A DNA stretch of 64,000 nt from assembly GCA_965198415.1 (NCBI GenBank), contig CBDAPN010000032.1, positions 62,001 to 126,000 on the forward strand, in the 5' to 3' direction. The stretch is from Endozoicomonas sp965198415. Lineage in GTDB: Bacteria; Pseudomonadota; Gammaproteobacteria; Pseudomonadales; Endozoicomonadaceae. The notes beneath the pieces were generated by a model that was not told where the DNA came from, made no database searches, and worked only from the letters and a program-made list of their open reading frames with translations. Position 1 is the first letter of the stretch; the number at the start of each line of letters is the position of its first letter. Both the position numbers and the translations under genes were made by a program. Below, in pieces: positions 44,549 through 54,602 of this stretch.

Positions 44549-45033
44549 ACGCAGTACGCAAACAGAGGTTAACCCTCGTTCTTCTGCTGGTTGCCGGTGT
44601 CGGGCTGGCGGTTGCCCTGATGCTGTTTGCCCTGCGGGAGAATATCAACCACTACTTCTCACCGGCACAAATGGCCGCCGGAGAAGCGCCCATCGGCCAG
44701 CAGATGCGTGGTGGCGGCCTGGTGGTTCCGGGTTCTTTACAGCGGGACGGACAAAGCCTGAAAGTCAGCTTCAGAATCAGTGACGGTGCAGGCGAAGTAA
44801 CCGTTCACTACGACGGCATTTTGCCCGACCTGTTCGTTGAAGGCTCCGGCATTGTGGCATTAGGTGTTCTTGGGCGGGACGGTGTTTTTGTCGCCTCTGA
44901 GGTGCTGGCCAAGCACGATGAAAACTACATGCCGCCAGAAGTACAAAAAGCCATTGATGAAGCACATCCCGGTAATGGTTACAACAAACCGGTTGCCCAG
45001 GGAGAACTCAGGAGCGTGCAAAATGGTGGCTGA
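44545..45033 (+). CDS. ccmE: Periplasmic haem chaperone CcmE
   Basis: CcmE binds haem covalently in the periplasm and passes it to CcmF. The 162-residue protein has an N-terminal anchor (LTLVLLLVAGVGLAVALMLFAL) and an OB-fold. LAKHDENYMPPEV contains the haem-binding His124 and Tyr128, equal to E. coli His130 and Tyr134. GGAG lies 6-7 bases before the ATG. Confidence 0.95.
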   Translation: MNAVRKQRLTLVLLLVAGVGLAVALMLFALRENINHYFSPAQMAAGEAPIGQQMRGGGLVVPGSLQRDGQSLKVSFRISDGAGEVTVHYDGILPDLFVEGSGIVALGVLGRDGVFVASEVLAKHDENYMPPEVQKAIDEAHPGNGYNKPVAQGELRSVQNGG

Positions 45034-47032
45034 AGTCGGATTACTGGCGCTGATCATTGCGCTGTGTTTTAGCTTGCTGTTGAGCGTGCTGCCTTTGCTG
45101 GGTAGCTACACCAACAACCTGCGTTTAATGGAGCAATCGCGGCCGCTGTCTTACGGCCTATTTGCCTTTGTGTTGTTGGCTTTTGTCTGTCTGATCTGGA
45201 ACTTTATCACCGACGACTTTTCTGTGGATTACGTCGCTCGCCATTCCAACAGCCTGCTGCCTTTTCAATACAAAATCAGTGCCGTCTGGGGCGGCCACGA
45301 AGGCTCACTGCTGCTGTGGGTGCTGACACTGGTGGGCTGGATGGCCATGGTGGCAATCAAAAGCCACCGCTTACCACCGCAGCTGGCGGCTCGGGTACTA
45401 GCGGTGATGGGGATGATCGCCGTAGGCTTTCTGCTGTTTACCCTAATGACCTCCAACCCGTTTAAACGCCTCCTGCCCTTTGCCCCCACCGAAGGGGCAG
45501 ACCTGAACCCGCTGCTGCAAGATTTCGGCTTGATAGTCCACCCGCCAATGCTCTACATGGGTTATGTAGGGTTTGCGGTGGCCTTCGCTTTTGCCATTGC
45601 CGCGTTACTGGGCGGACAGCTCGATAGCGCCTGGGCCCGCTGGGCACGACCGTGGACCACGGTGGCCTGGGTATTTCTGACGCTGGGCATCTCCCTTGGC
45701 AGTTGGTGGGCCTACTACGAACTGGGCTGGGGCGGCTGGTGGTTCTGGGACCCGGTAGAAAATGCCTCACTAATGCCGTGGCTGGTGGGCACCGCCCTGA
45801 TGCACTCGCTGGCAGTGACCGAAAAGCGCGGGCTGTTTAAAAGCTGGACCCTGCTACTGGCCATTTTTACCTTCTCCTTGAGTTTGCTGGGCACGTTTCT
45901 GGTTCGCTCCGGGGTACTGACCTCGGTGCACGCCTTTGCCAACGACCCAGAGCGAGGCGTGTTTATCCTGTTCTACCTGATGATTGTGGTTGGTGGCTCC
46001 CTCACCCTCTTTGCCCTGCGGGCGCCGCAGGTACGCAGTAAAATCAGCTTTGGTATGGTGTCCCGAGAAACGCTGTTGCTGGTCAACAATGTTCTCCTAA
46101 CCACCAGTGCCGCCACCGTATTGCTCGGTACGCTGTTTCCGCTGCTGCTGGAATCACTGGATATGGGCATGATTTCCGTAGGCCCCCCCTACTTCAATAC
46201 CGTATTTGTGCCCATGGCGCTATTGCTGGCCTTTGCCTTGGGCTTTGGCGTGCTGCTGAACTGGAAAAACGGCTCGCTGCGCTGGCTACTGACCCAAACC
46301 CGCTGGATTTTGCTGGCAAGCGTTGTCGGCGGCTTTGGTTTTAGCCTGCTGTATGAGGGCAATATTGTCATCAGTGAAGTACTGGCAATGGCGCTGGTGC
46401 TGTGGATCGTTATGACCATGATGACTGACATTAGCAATAAGACGCGCAATACCCGCAAAAAAGCCGGGCTGCTGGCCGCACTGAAACGGCTGCAACGGTC
46501 TTATTACGGCATGCACCTTGCCCATCTTGGGTTGGCGTTTACTATTGTCGGCATTGCCATTGTCAGTGGTTACAGTAGCCAGCGGGACCTGCGGATGACA
46601 CCCGGCGAGCACTTGAACATGGGCGCTTACCAGTTCCGTTTTGACGGGGTTAAGCAGCGCCCCGGTCCCAACTATAACTCCGACTACGGCACCGTCACCG
46701 TCCACAAAAACGGCCGTCAGATTGCCGTTTTGCACCCGGAAAAGCGCGTATATCTCGCTCAGGGCATGCCCATGACAGAAGCCGCCATCGACCCCGGCTT
46801 TACCCGTGATATCTATGTAGCCCTTGGCGAACCTCTCGATGATGAGGGCGCCTGGGCCGTTCGGCTACACATTAAACCCTTTGTGCGCTGGATCTGGTTC
46901 GGCTCATTATTGATGGCATTCGGTGGTTTGCTGGCGGCCTCTGACCGGCGCTACCGGTTAAAAATTCGCCAAAAAGTGACCTCAACACCAGCAACGGACC
47001 AAAATTTCAGCGGCGGAGTCACCAGCGCATGA
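45023..47032 (+). CDS. ccmF: Cytochrome c haem lyase CcmF
   Basis: CcmF joins haem to apocytochrome c with CcmG/CcmH/CcmI. The 669-residue, many-helix protein carries the tryptophan-rich motif WGGWWFWDPVENASLMPW and conserved histidines (VWGGHEGSLLLW; LIVHPPMLYMGYVG). The periplasmic C-terminal domain (YQFRFDGVKQRPGPNY) is typical. ATG 45023 (MVAEVGLLAL) has GGAG 8 bases upstream and overlaps ccmE by 11 bases; longer readings run through ccmE in another frame. Confidence 0.95.
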   Translation: MVAEVGLLALIIALCFSLLLSVLPLLGSYTNNLRLMEQSRPLSYGLFAFVLLAFVCLIWNFITDDFSVDYVARHSNSLLPFQYKISAVWGGHEGSLLLWVLTLVGWMAMVAIKSHRLPPQLAARVLAVMGMIAVGFLLFTLMTSNPFKRLLPFAPTEGADLNPLLQDFGLIVHPPMLYMGYVGFAVAFAFAIAALLGGQLDSAWARWARPWTTVAWVFLTLGISLGSWWAYYELGWGGWWFWDPVENASLMPWLVGTALMHSLAVTEKRGLFKSWTLLLAIFTFSLSLLGTFLVRSGVLTSVHAFANDPERGVFILFYLMIVVGGSLTLFALRAPQVRSKISFGMVSRETLLLVNNVLLTTSAATVLLGTLFPLLLESLDMGMISVGPPYFNTVFVPMALLLAFALGFGVLLNWKNGSLRWLLTQTRWILLASVVGGFGFSLLYEGNIVISEVLAMALVLWIVMTMMTDISNKTRNTRKKAGLLAALKRLQRSYYGMHLAHLGLAFTIVGIAIVSGYSSQRDLRMTPGEHLNMGAYQFRFDGVKQRPGPNYNSDYGTVTVHKNGRQIAVLHPEKRVYLAQGMPMTEAAIDPGFTRDIYVALGEPLDDEGAWAVRLHIKPFVRWIWFGSLLMAFGGLLAASDRRYRLKIRQKVTSTPATDQNFSGGVTSA

Positions 47033-47580
47033 AACGACGCTTACAACTGTTTTTACCTCTGGCACTCTTTCTCGCTCTCTGCCTGATGTTCTACATCGCC
47101 CTGTTTCGGGATAATCGCGGTGAGCTGCCTTCTGCGCTGCTGGACAACCCACTGCCTAGCTTCACCTTGACCACGGTAAAAAACCCTGAACGAACCGTGA
47201 CCCGTGCCGACCTGCTCGGGCAAGTGGCACTGATTAACGTCTGGGCGACCTGGTGCCCGGCCTGCCGGGTTGAGCACCCCTATCTGGTACAACTGGCCAA
47301 TCAGGGCGTACTCATTGTCGGGGTGAACTACAAAGACGACCCGCAAGAAGCAAGAAAGTGGCTCAAAGAACTGCAAGACCCCTATCGCTTCAGCATCAAC
47401 GATCAAAGCGGTTCGCTCGGCATTGATCTGGGCGTTTACGGCGCACCGGAAACCTACCTGGTCGATCATCAGGGCGTGATCCGTTACAAACATGTGGGCA
47501 TCGTTGATGCCAACGTCTGGCGTAATGATCTGGAACCAAGATATCGCTCACTCCGGGAAAAAATGGAGGCAGAACAATGA
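47029..47580 (+). CDS. ccmG: Periplasmic thioredoxin-like CcmG (DsbE)
   Basis: CcmG reduces the CXXCH cysteines of apocytochrome c before haem attachment. It has an N-terminal anchor helix (LFLPLALFLALCLMFYIALF), the active site WATWCPAC with Cys76 and Cys79, and the family motifs GVNYKDD and YGAPETYLVD. It overlaps both ccmF and ccmH by 4 bases, so translation is coupled. Confidence 0.95.
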   Translation: MKRRLQLFLPLALFLALCLMFYIALFRDNRGELPSALLDNPLPSFTLTTVKNPERTVTRADLLGQVALINVWATWCPACRVEHPYLVQLANQGVLIVGVNYKDDPQEARKWLKELQDPYRFSINDQSGSLGIDLGVYGAPETYLVDHQGVIRYKHVGIVDANVWRNDLEPRYRSLREKMEAEQ

Positions 47581-48053
47581 AACAGACCGTCTTACGCTGC
47601 CTTATGGTTCTCTGTGCGCTATTTTTGCCTCTGGCTCACGGAGCCATTGACTCTTATGAGTTTGCAACAGCTGAGCAGGAACAGCGCTTCTTTGAGCTGA
47701 CCAACGAGTTGCGCTGCCCTAAATGTCAGAACCAATCCATTGCCGACTCTAATGCGCCTATTGCTCAGGATTTGCGCCGGGAAGTGCATCGCATGGTGAA
47801 CGAAGGCGCAGACCACCAAACCGTGGTGGATTTCATGTTGGCCCGCTACGGCGAGTTTGTCCTTTACAAACCACAAATGGCCGGTAAAAACCTAATACTC
47901 TGGCTCGGGCCTCTGGTACTGGTACTGCTCGGTTTCACGGCACTGCTGATCATCGTGCGCAGCGCACGAAACAGCGCAGCTGATGCAGAGGACGCCTTGA
48001 CCCCACTTCAACAGCAAAGGCTGGACAACGTGCTGAACAGCAAGGAGAAGTAA
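47577..48053 (+). CDS. ccmH: Cytochrome c maturation protein CcmH (CcmL)
   Basis: This thiol-oxidoreductase works with CcmG on apocytochrome c. The 158-residue protein has a signal peptide ending near HGAID, the redox motif LRCPKCQNQSIADSNAPIA (Cys47, Cys50), FMLARYGEFVLYKP, and a C-terminal membrane helix (WLGPLVLVLLGFTALLIIV). CcmH and CcmI are separate proteins here, as in Pseudomonas; E. coli has them fused. Confidence 0.95.
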   Translation: MKQTVLRCLMVLCALFLPLAHGAIDSYEFATAEQEQRFFELTNELRCPKCQNQSIADSNAPIAQDLRREVHRMVNEGADHQTVVDFMLARYGEFVLYKPQMAGKNLILWLGPLVLVLLGFTALLIIVRSARNSAADAEDALTPLQQQRLDNVLNSKEK

Positions 48054-49198
48054 TGGAATTCTGGTTAATTGCCTCAGTGCTTATTGCCTTAGCAGTGGCA
48101 CTGGCAGCCTGGCCTTTGCTCAAACCTCAAACAACAGCGGCTCACATCAGCGATGAAGCCGGCAATGTCTCTTCGTTCCATGATCAGATCGCCGAGCTTG
48201 ATCAGCAGGTTGAACAAGGTTTGGTCACGCTGGCCGCTGCCAACAAGCTCAAGCTGGAGTTACAAAAAAAGCTGGCCGATGAGCTAAACACGGAGCAAAA
48301 CGGCACCTACTCACTACTAAAAAAACCAGTCTATGCCGGCTTAATTGCGCTGGTGGTGCCGCTATTTGCCGTGCTGCTTTACTTCCGCCTTGGCGCCACC
48401 ACCGAGATGGCGGTGGTAGACGCTATCAGGCAGGGCGACCTGAACGAGCAGGTGCTGCAAAACTGGGTGGCAAAGCAACCGGAGAATAATCAGGCACTCT
48501 ATATGCTCGGCAGCCATTACCTACGCGCGGGCAAACTTGACGAGGCGATAACAACCTATCGTCAGCTAGCCAGTATCAGCAATGGTCACCCCCAAGTGTC
48601 GGCAGAGCTGGCACAGGTGCTGTTTTTGAGCAATAACAACATCGTCACGGCTGAGGTTCGCAACCTCTATGAGCAAGCCCTATCGCAGGACGGACAAAAC
48701 ACCACTGCATTGGGATTACAAGGAATTGATGCCTACAGCAACGGCGACTACGCCAAAGCACTGGCCGTCTGGCAGCAGGCGCTGGCCGTTGAGGAGGACC
48801 CGGTGGCTCGCCAGTCCCTGAGCGCTGGCATTAACCAGGCTCGTACCATGCTTGGCGATCAGGTCGTGGCAGTGCGGGTGATGGTGGATATGGCGCCAGA
48901 GCTGGACAATATCCCGGCGAATGCCCGCATCGTTGTCTTTGCCCGCCCGGCAGGTGAGGACAAAACCCCACCCGTTGCAGCTGTGCCTTTACGTGTGGCA
49001 GACCTGCCCCGGGTAGTGATTCTTGATGACAGCAGCACCATGAGCGGACAACTGCTCTCATCCCTTGAGCAGCTTGATATCACCGCCCGCCTTAGCCTTA
49101 CCGGGGACGTCATGTCGGCAGACTACCAAGTGCAGGTGAAAGGGGTGAAAACCTCATTAAAAGAGCCGGTTCGTTTGACCTTTACCCCAGCGAGTTAG
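48053..49198 (+). CDS. ccmI: Apocytochrome c chaperone CcmI
   Basis: CcmI binds the C-terminal helix of apocytochrome c and hands it to CcmF/CcmH. Two membrane helices (WLIASVLIALAVALAAWPLL and AGLIALVVPLFAVLLYF) border a cytosolic coiled part (about 25-95). TPR-like helices follow at about 140-260, then a C-terminal periplasmic domain. It is the last gene of the operon; I see no obvious terminator after it. Confidence 0.92.
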   Translation: MEFWLIASVLIALAVALAAWPLLKPQTTAAHISDEAGNVSSFHDQIAELDQQVEQGLVTLAAANKLKLELQKKLADELNTEQNGTYSLLKKPVYAGLIALVVPLFAVLLYFRLGATTEMAVVDAIRQGDLNEQVLQNWVAKQPENNQALYMLGSHYLRAGKLDEAITTYRQLASISNGHPQVSAELAQVLFLSNNNIVTAEVRNLYEQALSQDGQNTTALGLQGIDAYSNGDYAKALAVWQQALAVEEDPVARQSLSAGINQARTMLGDQVVAVRVMVDMAPELDNIPANARIVVFARPAGEDKTPPVAAVPLRVADLPRVVILDDSSTMSGQLLSSLEQLDITARLSLTGDVMSADYQVQVKGVKTSLKEPVRLTFTPAS

Positions 49199-49723
49199 AT
49201 CATTGCCGGCAGCGGGCTGAGAAAATCTGTAATTAAATGTTGAATTATCAGTGACTCTTCGTTAAAGGTAATTGTTGAGCTATTTAAAGTCGTCTGTTTC
49301 ATGCTGAAGCTGGCGACTTATTATTTGTAAACCGGTAAAACCCAAGCTCAAAGAAGGCGCCTCGCTCTCAAATTATAAATCGCTAGAACAAGGAATCGCA
49401 GCCCAAAGCAACACGCTGTCAACGAGGGTTTGCCAGGACATAAAACCCTTTAGCGTGAACTATTTGACGGTGGATTGGTCAGTATCTAAAGCTTGCCAGA
49501 TATTTCATCAACTGCCCTGTAGCCCTTAAAAGCCAGGAAAGTCGCAAGGTTATATCACTGCCTTCGTTGGGTTAGCGCAGTATCTGGTAGTTGCTGTCGT
49601 GCTACTTTCCCAAGCGGCTACTTAAAATAGCGCCTGTAGCGATCAAGCAGCAAATGCCGTACCGCACCAAGACAGCCTGAGGGCCGATGGTAAGAAGTTA
49701 AAGTTAGGATCTAAAAAGAAACG
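49199..49723. other. Intergenic region, no gene seen
   Basis: This stretch of 525 bases lies between ccmI and smc. I find no frame with a ribosome binding site, no tRNA-like fold by eye and no repeat shared with other parts of the window. It must contain the smc promoter. Confidence 0.5.
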
Positions 49724-52700
49724 ATGCGTTTAAAATCCATCAAACTGGCCGGTTTTAAATCGTTTGTGGACCCAACGACGGTTCACTTCCCTTCCAACAT
49801 GTGTGGTGTGGTAGGGCCTAACGGTTGTGGCAAATCCAATATTATCGACGCTGCGCGCTGGGTGATGGGGGAGTCTTCCGCCAAGCATCTGCGTGGTGAG
49901 TCCATGACCGACGTCATCTTCAAAGGCTCCAACAGCCGCAAACCGGTAAATCAGGCCTCGGTAGAGCTGGTCTTTGATAATAACGAAGGCCGGGTGACTG
50001 GAGAATTTGCTGCCTACCGGGAAATTTCGGTGCGCCGCACCGTCAACTCCGACGCCAAAAACACCTACTTCCTCAACGGCAGCAAATGTCGGCGAAAAGA
50101 TATTATGGACATCTTTCTGGGCACCGGACTTGGGCCTAGAAGTTACGCCATTATCAGCCAAGGCATTGTATCCAACCTGATCGAATCCAAACCCGAAGAG
50201 CTGCGGGTTTTTATTGAAGAAGCGGCGGGCATCTCCCGCTACAAAGAACGCCGACGAGAGACCGAAAACCGCATCCGGCGTACCAATGAAAACCTGGAAC
50301 GGCTCACCGACCTGCGCGAGGAGCTCGACCGTCAGCTAGGTCATCTGCAGCGTCAAGCTCAGGCGGCAGAAAAATACAAAGAGTACAAAGCCGAAGAGCG
50401 CCTGAAAAAAGCGCAGTTACAGGCGCTTAAATGGCAAACCATCAATACCGGCGCGCTCTCGCAAGAGCAGGCCATTCGTGAGTTTGAAGTTCAGCTTGAG
50501 GCAGCGATCAGTGAACAGCGCTCCGCCGATGCCGCCATGGAAGACGACCGCGTACAACAAATGGAACTCAGCGACCGTTTTCATGATGCGCAAGCAAGCT
50601 ATTACGCCACAGGGAACGAAGTCACCCGTATCGAACAGACCTTACAACACCGCCAAGAGCGCGCCAAAGAGCTAAGCCGCGACCTTGAACAGGTGGAACA
50701 AAGCTGGGAAGAAGCTAGGCAACAGCTGGCGGATGATCAGGAGCAACTCGAAATATTCCGCGAAGAGCTGATGGAGCTAGAGCCCGAATTGCAGCTGCTG
50801 CAAGATCAGGAAATGGACTCAGGCGATACGCTCACTCAGGCAGAAGAGGCCATGCAACGCTGGCAAAAGGACTGGGATCACTTCAACCAACGCGCCCACG
50901 AGCCAAAACGCACGGCAGAAGTCGAACAGTCACGGATCAACCACGCCGAGCAAGTGATGGGACGACTGCAGGAGCGAGAAGCCCGGCTGCAAGAGGAGGC
51001 CGCCTCGTTAGGAGGCAGTGAAGATCAACAAGAACTGCAACTGCTTGAAGAAAAACTCACAGAGCTGGAGTTAACCGCCGAGACCATCGAGCTACGCATC
51101 GAAGAGCGCACAGAAGCGTTGGAAAGTGAGCGCGACCAAGTACAACACTGCGCTGGCGAGCTGGAAAACAACCGTGATGAGCTCAGCATGATGCGAGGCC
51201 GTCACGCCTCACTGGAGGCTTTGCATCAGGCCTCTTTGCATCAGGATACCGGTACCGTCCAGTGGCTTGAACAGCAACAATTGAACGACTCCCCTCGCTT
51301 AATGGATCAACTAACCGTAGAAGCGGGTTGGGAACGCTGCGTTGAAACGGTACTAGGCGACAGTTTGCAGGCGGTTTGTCTGGATACGCTTGACCCGGTT
51401 GCCGAAGCACTGAGCACCCTGGAGCAGGGTTCACTGATTTTACTGGAAGCAAGTAACCCGCCCGGCATTACCCCCTCACTGAGCGAGCTGGCACTACTAA
51501 ACGACAAACTCACCAACGGCCCCGCAGCGCTGCCACTGTTAGCGGGGGTTTACGCGGCAGAGTCACTGGAGTTGGCGTTGTCGTTGCGGGCCAAACTGCG
51601 CTCTGGAGAGTCCATCATTACGCAAGATGGCATCTGGCTATCGGCTGGCTGGCTCCGGGTTAGCCGGGGTGTGGATGACAACGCCGGGGTACTGGAACGG
51701 CAACAAGAGATGGAGGCTTTAGCAGAAAATCTAATCTCGCTCGAAGAACAAAGCCACACCCTCAAAAATCAGCTGAACAGCGCCAAAGCTCAACTTGAAC
51801 AGCATCAGGCTGAAAAAGAACAGCTACAAAAACAACTTGCTGGTATCAATCGTAGTCAGGGTGAAGTAAAAGCCGATCTCAGGGCGCGAAAAGTACGACT
51901 GGAGCAGTTTTCTGAACGGCGTCGGCGGGTAGATAACGAGCTGCAAGAAGTGCGTGAGCAATATCAGCTAGAGCAGGACGTCATCGGCGAATCCCGCCTG
52001 CGCCTGCAAGACGCGCTGGACAACATGGAGCAGGACATTGATCGCCGTGAAGCGCTGCAAGAACAGCGAGAAAAACTACAGTCTCGCCTTGAAGAAATAC
52101 GACATCAGGCACGGTCTGACAAAGAACGCACCCACCAGCTAGCTCTGCGGCAACAGTCGATTAACAGTCAGATTAGCTCCCTACAGGCGGCCATTGAGCG
52201 CCTGAGCCAGCAAGCCACCAAATTGCGGGAGCGGCGAGAGTTTCTGCATGAATCCATGGCCGAATCCAGTTCACCACAAGGGGATTTACGCGAACAGCTC
52301 GAAGAAATGCTAGCCCGTCGACTCGACGAAGAAGAGTCCATGCAGGCCGCACGCAGCGCCCTTGAAACCGTTGAACAGCGCATCCGGGCCGGTGAAAAAG
52401 TGCGCCACAGCGCCGAGCAGCAAGGACAAAAGATTCGCAGCCAACTGGAAAAGCTCCGCATGGACTGGCAGGGAATGCAGGTACGCCGCGCTACTCTGGC
52501 TGATCAGTTAAAAGAAGATCAATTCGATTTAGCAACGGTGCTAGACAACCTGCCAAATGATGCCACCGAAGCGGACTGGGAGCAGGAGCTGGCGAAAATT
52601 GCCGCCAGAATTGAACGACTCGGCGCAATTAATCTGGCAGCAATTGAAGAGTACCAAACCCAATCGGAGCGAAAACGGTATCTCGATGCACAAAACGAAG

Positions 52701-53233
52701 ACCTCGAATCCGCACTGAATACGCTGGAAAACGCCATCCGCAAGATTGATAAAGAGACCCGGCACCGTTTTAAAATGACCTTTGATAAAGTCAATGGCGG
52801 GCTGCAGGAACTGTTCCCCCGGGTATTTGGCGGTGGTCAGGCCTATCTGGCCCTCACGGGAGATGATCTTCTGGATACCGGTGTGGCCATCATGGCGCAG
52901 CCGCCGGGTAAGAAAAACAGTACCATTCACCTGCTATCTGGTGGTGAAAAAGCCTTGACGGCGATTGCGCTGGTGTTTGCCATATTTCAGTTGAATCCGT
53001 CGCCTTTTTGTATGCTTGACGAGGTGGACGCCCCGCTGGACGATGCCAACGTCGGGCGCTATGCCAAAATGGTTTCAGAAATGAGCGACAAAGTGCAGTT
53101 TGTTTACATCACCCACAATAAAATTGCCATGCAGGCGGCCAGCCAGCTAGTGGGCGTAACAATGCACGAACCCGGTGTTTCCAGACCCGTATCGGTGGAT
53201 ATTGAGCAGGCGGCAGCGATGGCAGAACTCTAA
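49724..53233 (+). CDS. smc: Chromosome condensation/segregation ATPase Smc
   Basis: Smc dimers form a ring that organises the chromosome. The 1169-residue protein has the N-terminal head with GPNGCGKSNI (Walker A), long coiled coils (about 165-500 and 670-1000), a hinge around 520-650 (AGWERCVETVLGDSLQAVCL), and the C-terminal head with LLSGGEKALTA and FCMLDEVDAPLDDANV. It has the full family length. The order smc-zipA-ligA is characteristic of Pseudomonas-like gammaproteobacteria, which lack MukB. No scpA or scpB lies in the window. Confidence 0.96.
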   Translation: MRLKSIKLAGFKSFVDPTTVHFPSNMCGVVGPNGCGKSNIIDAARWVMGESSAKHLRGESMTDVIFKGSNSRKPVNQASVELVFDNNEGRVTGEFAAYREISVRRTVNSDAKNTYFLNGSKCRRKDIMDIFLGTGLGPRSYAIISQGIVSNLIESKPEELRVFIEEAAGISRYKERRRETENRIRRTNENLERLTDLREELDRQLGHLQRQAQAAEKYKEYKAEERLKKAQLQALKWQTINTGALSQEQAIREFEVQLEAAISEQRSADAAMEDDRVQQMELSDRFHDAQASYYATGNEVTRIEQTLQHRQERAKELSRDLEQVEQSWEEARQQLADDQEQLEIFREELMELEPELQLLQDQEMDSGDTLTQAEEAMQRWQKDWDHFNQRAHEPKRTAEVEQSRINHAEQVMGRLQEREARLQEEAASLGGSEDQQELQLLEEKLTELELTAETIELRIEERTEALESERDQVQHCAGELENNRDELSMMRGRHASLEALHQASLHQDTGTVQWLEQQQLNDSPRLMDQLTVEAGWERCVETVLGDSLQAVCLDTLDPVAEALSTLEQGSLILLEASNPPGITPSLSELALLNDKLTNGPAALPLLAGVYAAESLELALSLRAKLRSGESIITQDGIWLSAGWLRVSRGVDDNAGVLERQQEMEALAENLISLEEQSHTLKNQLNSAKAQLEQHQAEKEQLQKQLAGINRSQGEVKADLRARKVRLEQFSERRRRVDNELQEVREQYQLEQDVIGESRLRLQDALDNMEQDIDRREALQEQREKLQSRLEEIRHQARSDKERTHQLALRQQSINSQISSLQAAIERLSQQATKLRERREFLHESMAESSSPQGDLREQLEEMLARRLDEEESMQAARSALETVEQRIRAGEKVRHSAEQQGQKIRSQLEKLRMDWQGMQVRRATLADQLKEDQFDLATVLDNLPNDATEADWEQELAKIAARIERLGAINLAAIEEYQTQSERKRYLDAQNEDLESALNTLENAIRKIDKETRHRFKMTFDKVNGGLQELFPRVFGGGQAYLALTGDDLLDTGVAIMAQPPGKKNSTIHLLSGGEKALTAIALVFAIFQLNPSPFCMLDEVDAPLDDANVGRYAKMVSEMSDKVQFVYITHNKIAMQAASQLVGVTMHEPGVSRPVSVDIEQAAAMAEL

Positions 53234-53520
53234 ATACCAAAAGCATTTTGCTTTATTGCTGCGCTTTGGATGCCATCTGCTTTGTGTTTAATTGAACGCT
53301 ATTTGTCAAATGTCGTTTTGTTGTGTGCAGCGTGTAAAGCCGTCGTCCACTGCTTAATTTGCAGGCTTTTTATTGTAGTATTGCAACGATAACTGATTGT
53401 AGAAGTAATTAATTTGGTTGCGAAAATGATGGTGCTCTGCGTAATATCATTAATTATCACTGCAGCGAGGAAACGGGCTGCATTCGATTTTGATTTCAAA
53501 GTCTATAGGACAGCAAGGAC

Positions 53521-54522
53521 ATGAGTTTGCGAGATTGGCTAATACTCATCGGTTTATTGATCATCGTCGGCATACTGGCGGATGGTTATCGCAGGATGCG
53601 ACTGGCTAAAAAAAGATCATCTGAACTGAGCTTTGGCTTGGAAGAAGTTAAAGGCTACGACGAAGAATTTTCCAGCGAACTCCCCAATGGCGGTGCTCGT
53701 TCGCGGATGGCAGAGGAAATGTCTGCCACAAAAAAAGAAGCGACCAAAGAGCGTCGTGAGCCGGGGTTTTCCAACGCCGCCCATAGCGAAGATCACGCGC
53801 TTGATGCAAGGCTAGAAAATGCCAGGCAATTGCAACAAGAGAAAGCGGCAAGCTATTCGGAAGAACAACGCCAGCTGGATCTTGATGAGCCAGTACCGGT
53901 GCTAATGAATCTGGATAGCCCCACCCATGCGTCGGTTCATGTACCACAAGAGCCCGGCGCCGACGATTCGGCAAAAACCGTAACACAAAGCCACGAGGCT
54001 GATGACCTGCAAAACCCCCAAAAAGAGCTGAATCTAGGTGGGATACCACAGGAACAGCCAGAAAAATTAAAAGATCGCCCACCAGCCAGTGAAGTCATTG
54101 TGATCAACGTGTTGGCTAAAGGCGGCCATAATTTTGCTGGTGAACAGCTGATGCAGTCTATGCTCGCCTCAGGCATGCGGTTTGGGGATATGTCCATATT
54201 CCACCGTTACGCCAACACCAATGGCACCGGCAAGATTCTCTTTAGCATGGCCAACGGTATAAAGCCCGGAACGTTTACCATCGATAACCTGGAAGCCACA
54301 GAAACATCGGCGCTAAGCCTGTTTATGAGCCTGCCAGGACCGGAAAAGCCTTTGCAGGCCTTCAGGCTCATGGAAGAAACTGCTCACCGGCTAGCCCTTG
54401 ACCTTGGCGGAGAGCTGAAAGACGAACATTTCAGTGTGATGACTCAGCAAACACTGGAACATTGTCGTCAGCGTATCCGTGAGTACGAACGAAAACAGCT
54501 GGCCAGACACCCAGCCCACTAA
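53521..54522 (+). CDS. zipA: Cell division protein ZipA
   Basis: ZipA tethers FtsZ to the inner membrane at mid-cell. The 333-residue protein starts with an N-out membrane helix (LRDWLILIGLLIIVGILADGY) and a basic segment. A long charged, Pro/Gln-rich linker (about 35-190) follows, then the FtsZ-binding domain from EVIVINVLAKGGHNFAG to the end. An inverted repeat lies after the stop. The 287 bases before it hold the promoter and no other gene. Confidence 0.94.
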   Translation: MSLRDWLILIGLLIIVGILADGYRRMRLAKKRSSELSFGLEEVKGYDEEFSSELPNGGARSRMAEEMSATKKEATKERREPGFSNAAHSEDHALDARLENARQLQQEKAASYSEEQRQLDLDEPVPVLMNLDSPTHASVHVPQEPGADDSAKTVTQSHEADDLQNPQKELNLGGIPQEQPEKLKDRPPASEVIVINVLAKGGHNFAGEQLMQSMLASGMRFGDMSIFHRYANTNGTGKILFSMANGIKPGTFTIDNLEATETSALSLFMSLPGPEKPLQAFRLMEETAHRLALDLGGELKDEHFSVMTQQTLEHCRQRIREYERKQLARHPAH

Positions 54523-54530
54523 TAACGGTA

Positions 54531-54557
54531 GGCTCTCCAATTTTAATCAGGAGAGCC
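54531..54557 (+). terminator. Hairpin between zipA and ligA
   Basis: GGCTCTCC and GGAGAGCC pair over 8 bp with an 11-base loop. A run of T residues comes only 11 bases later, so termination may be partial, letting some transcripts go on into ligA. Confidence 0.5.
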
Positions 54558-54602
54558 CATCATTCCATTTTTTTTGGCGCCAATTGATTGCGTCGAGCTG
54601 TC

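Noticed and set aside
49199..49723. Possible gene or small RNA between ccmI and smc
   Set aside because: No frame with a ribosome binding site, no clear promoter-terminator pair and no tRNA-like fold could be found by eye.
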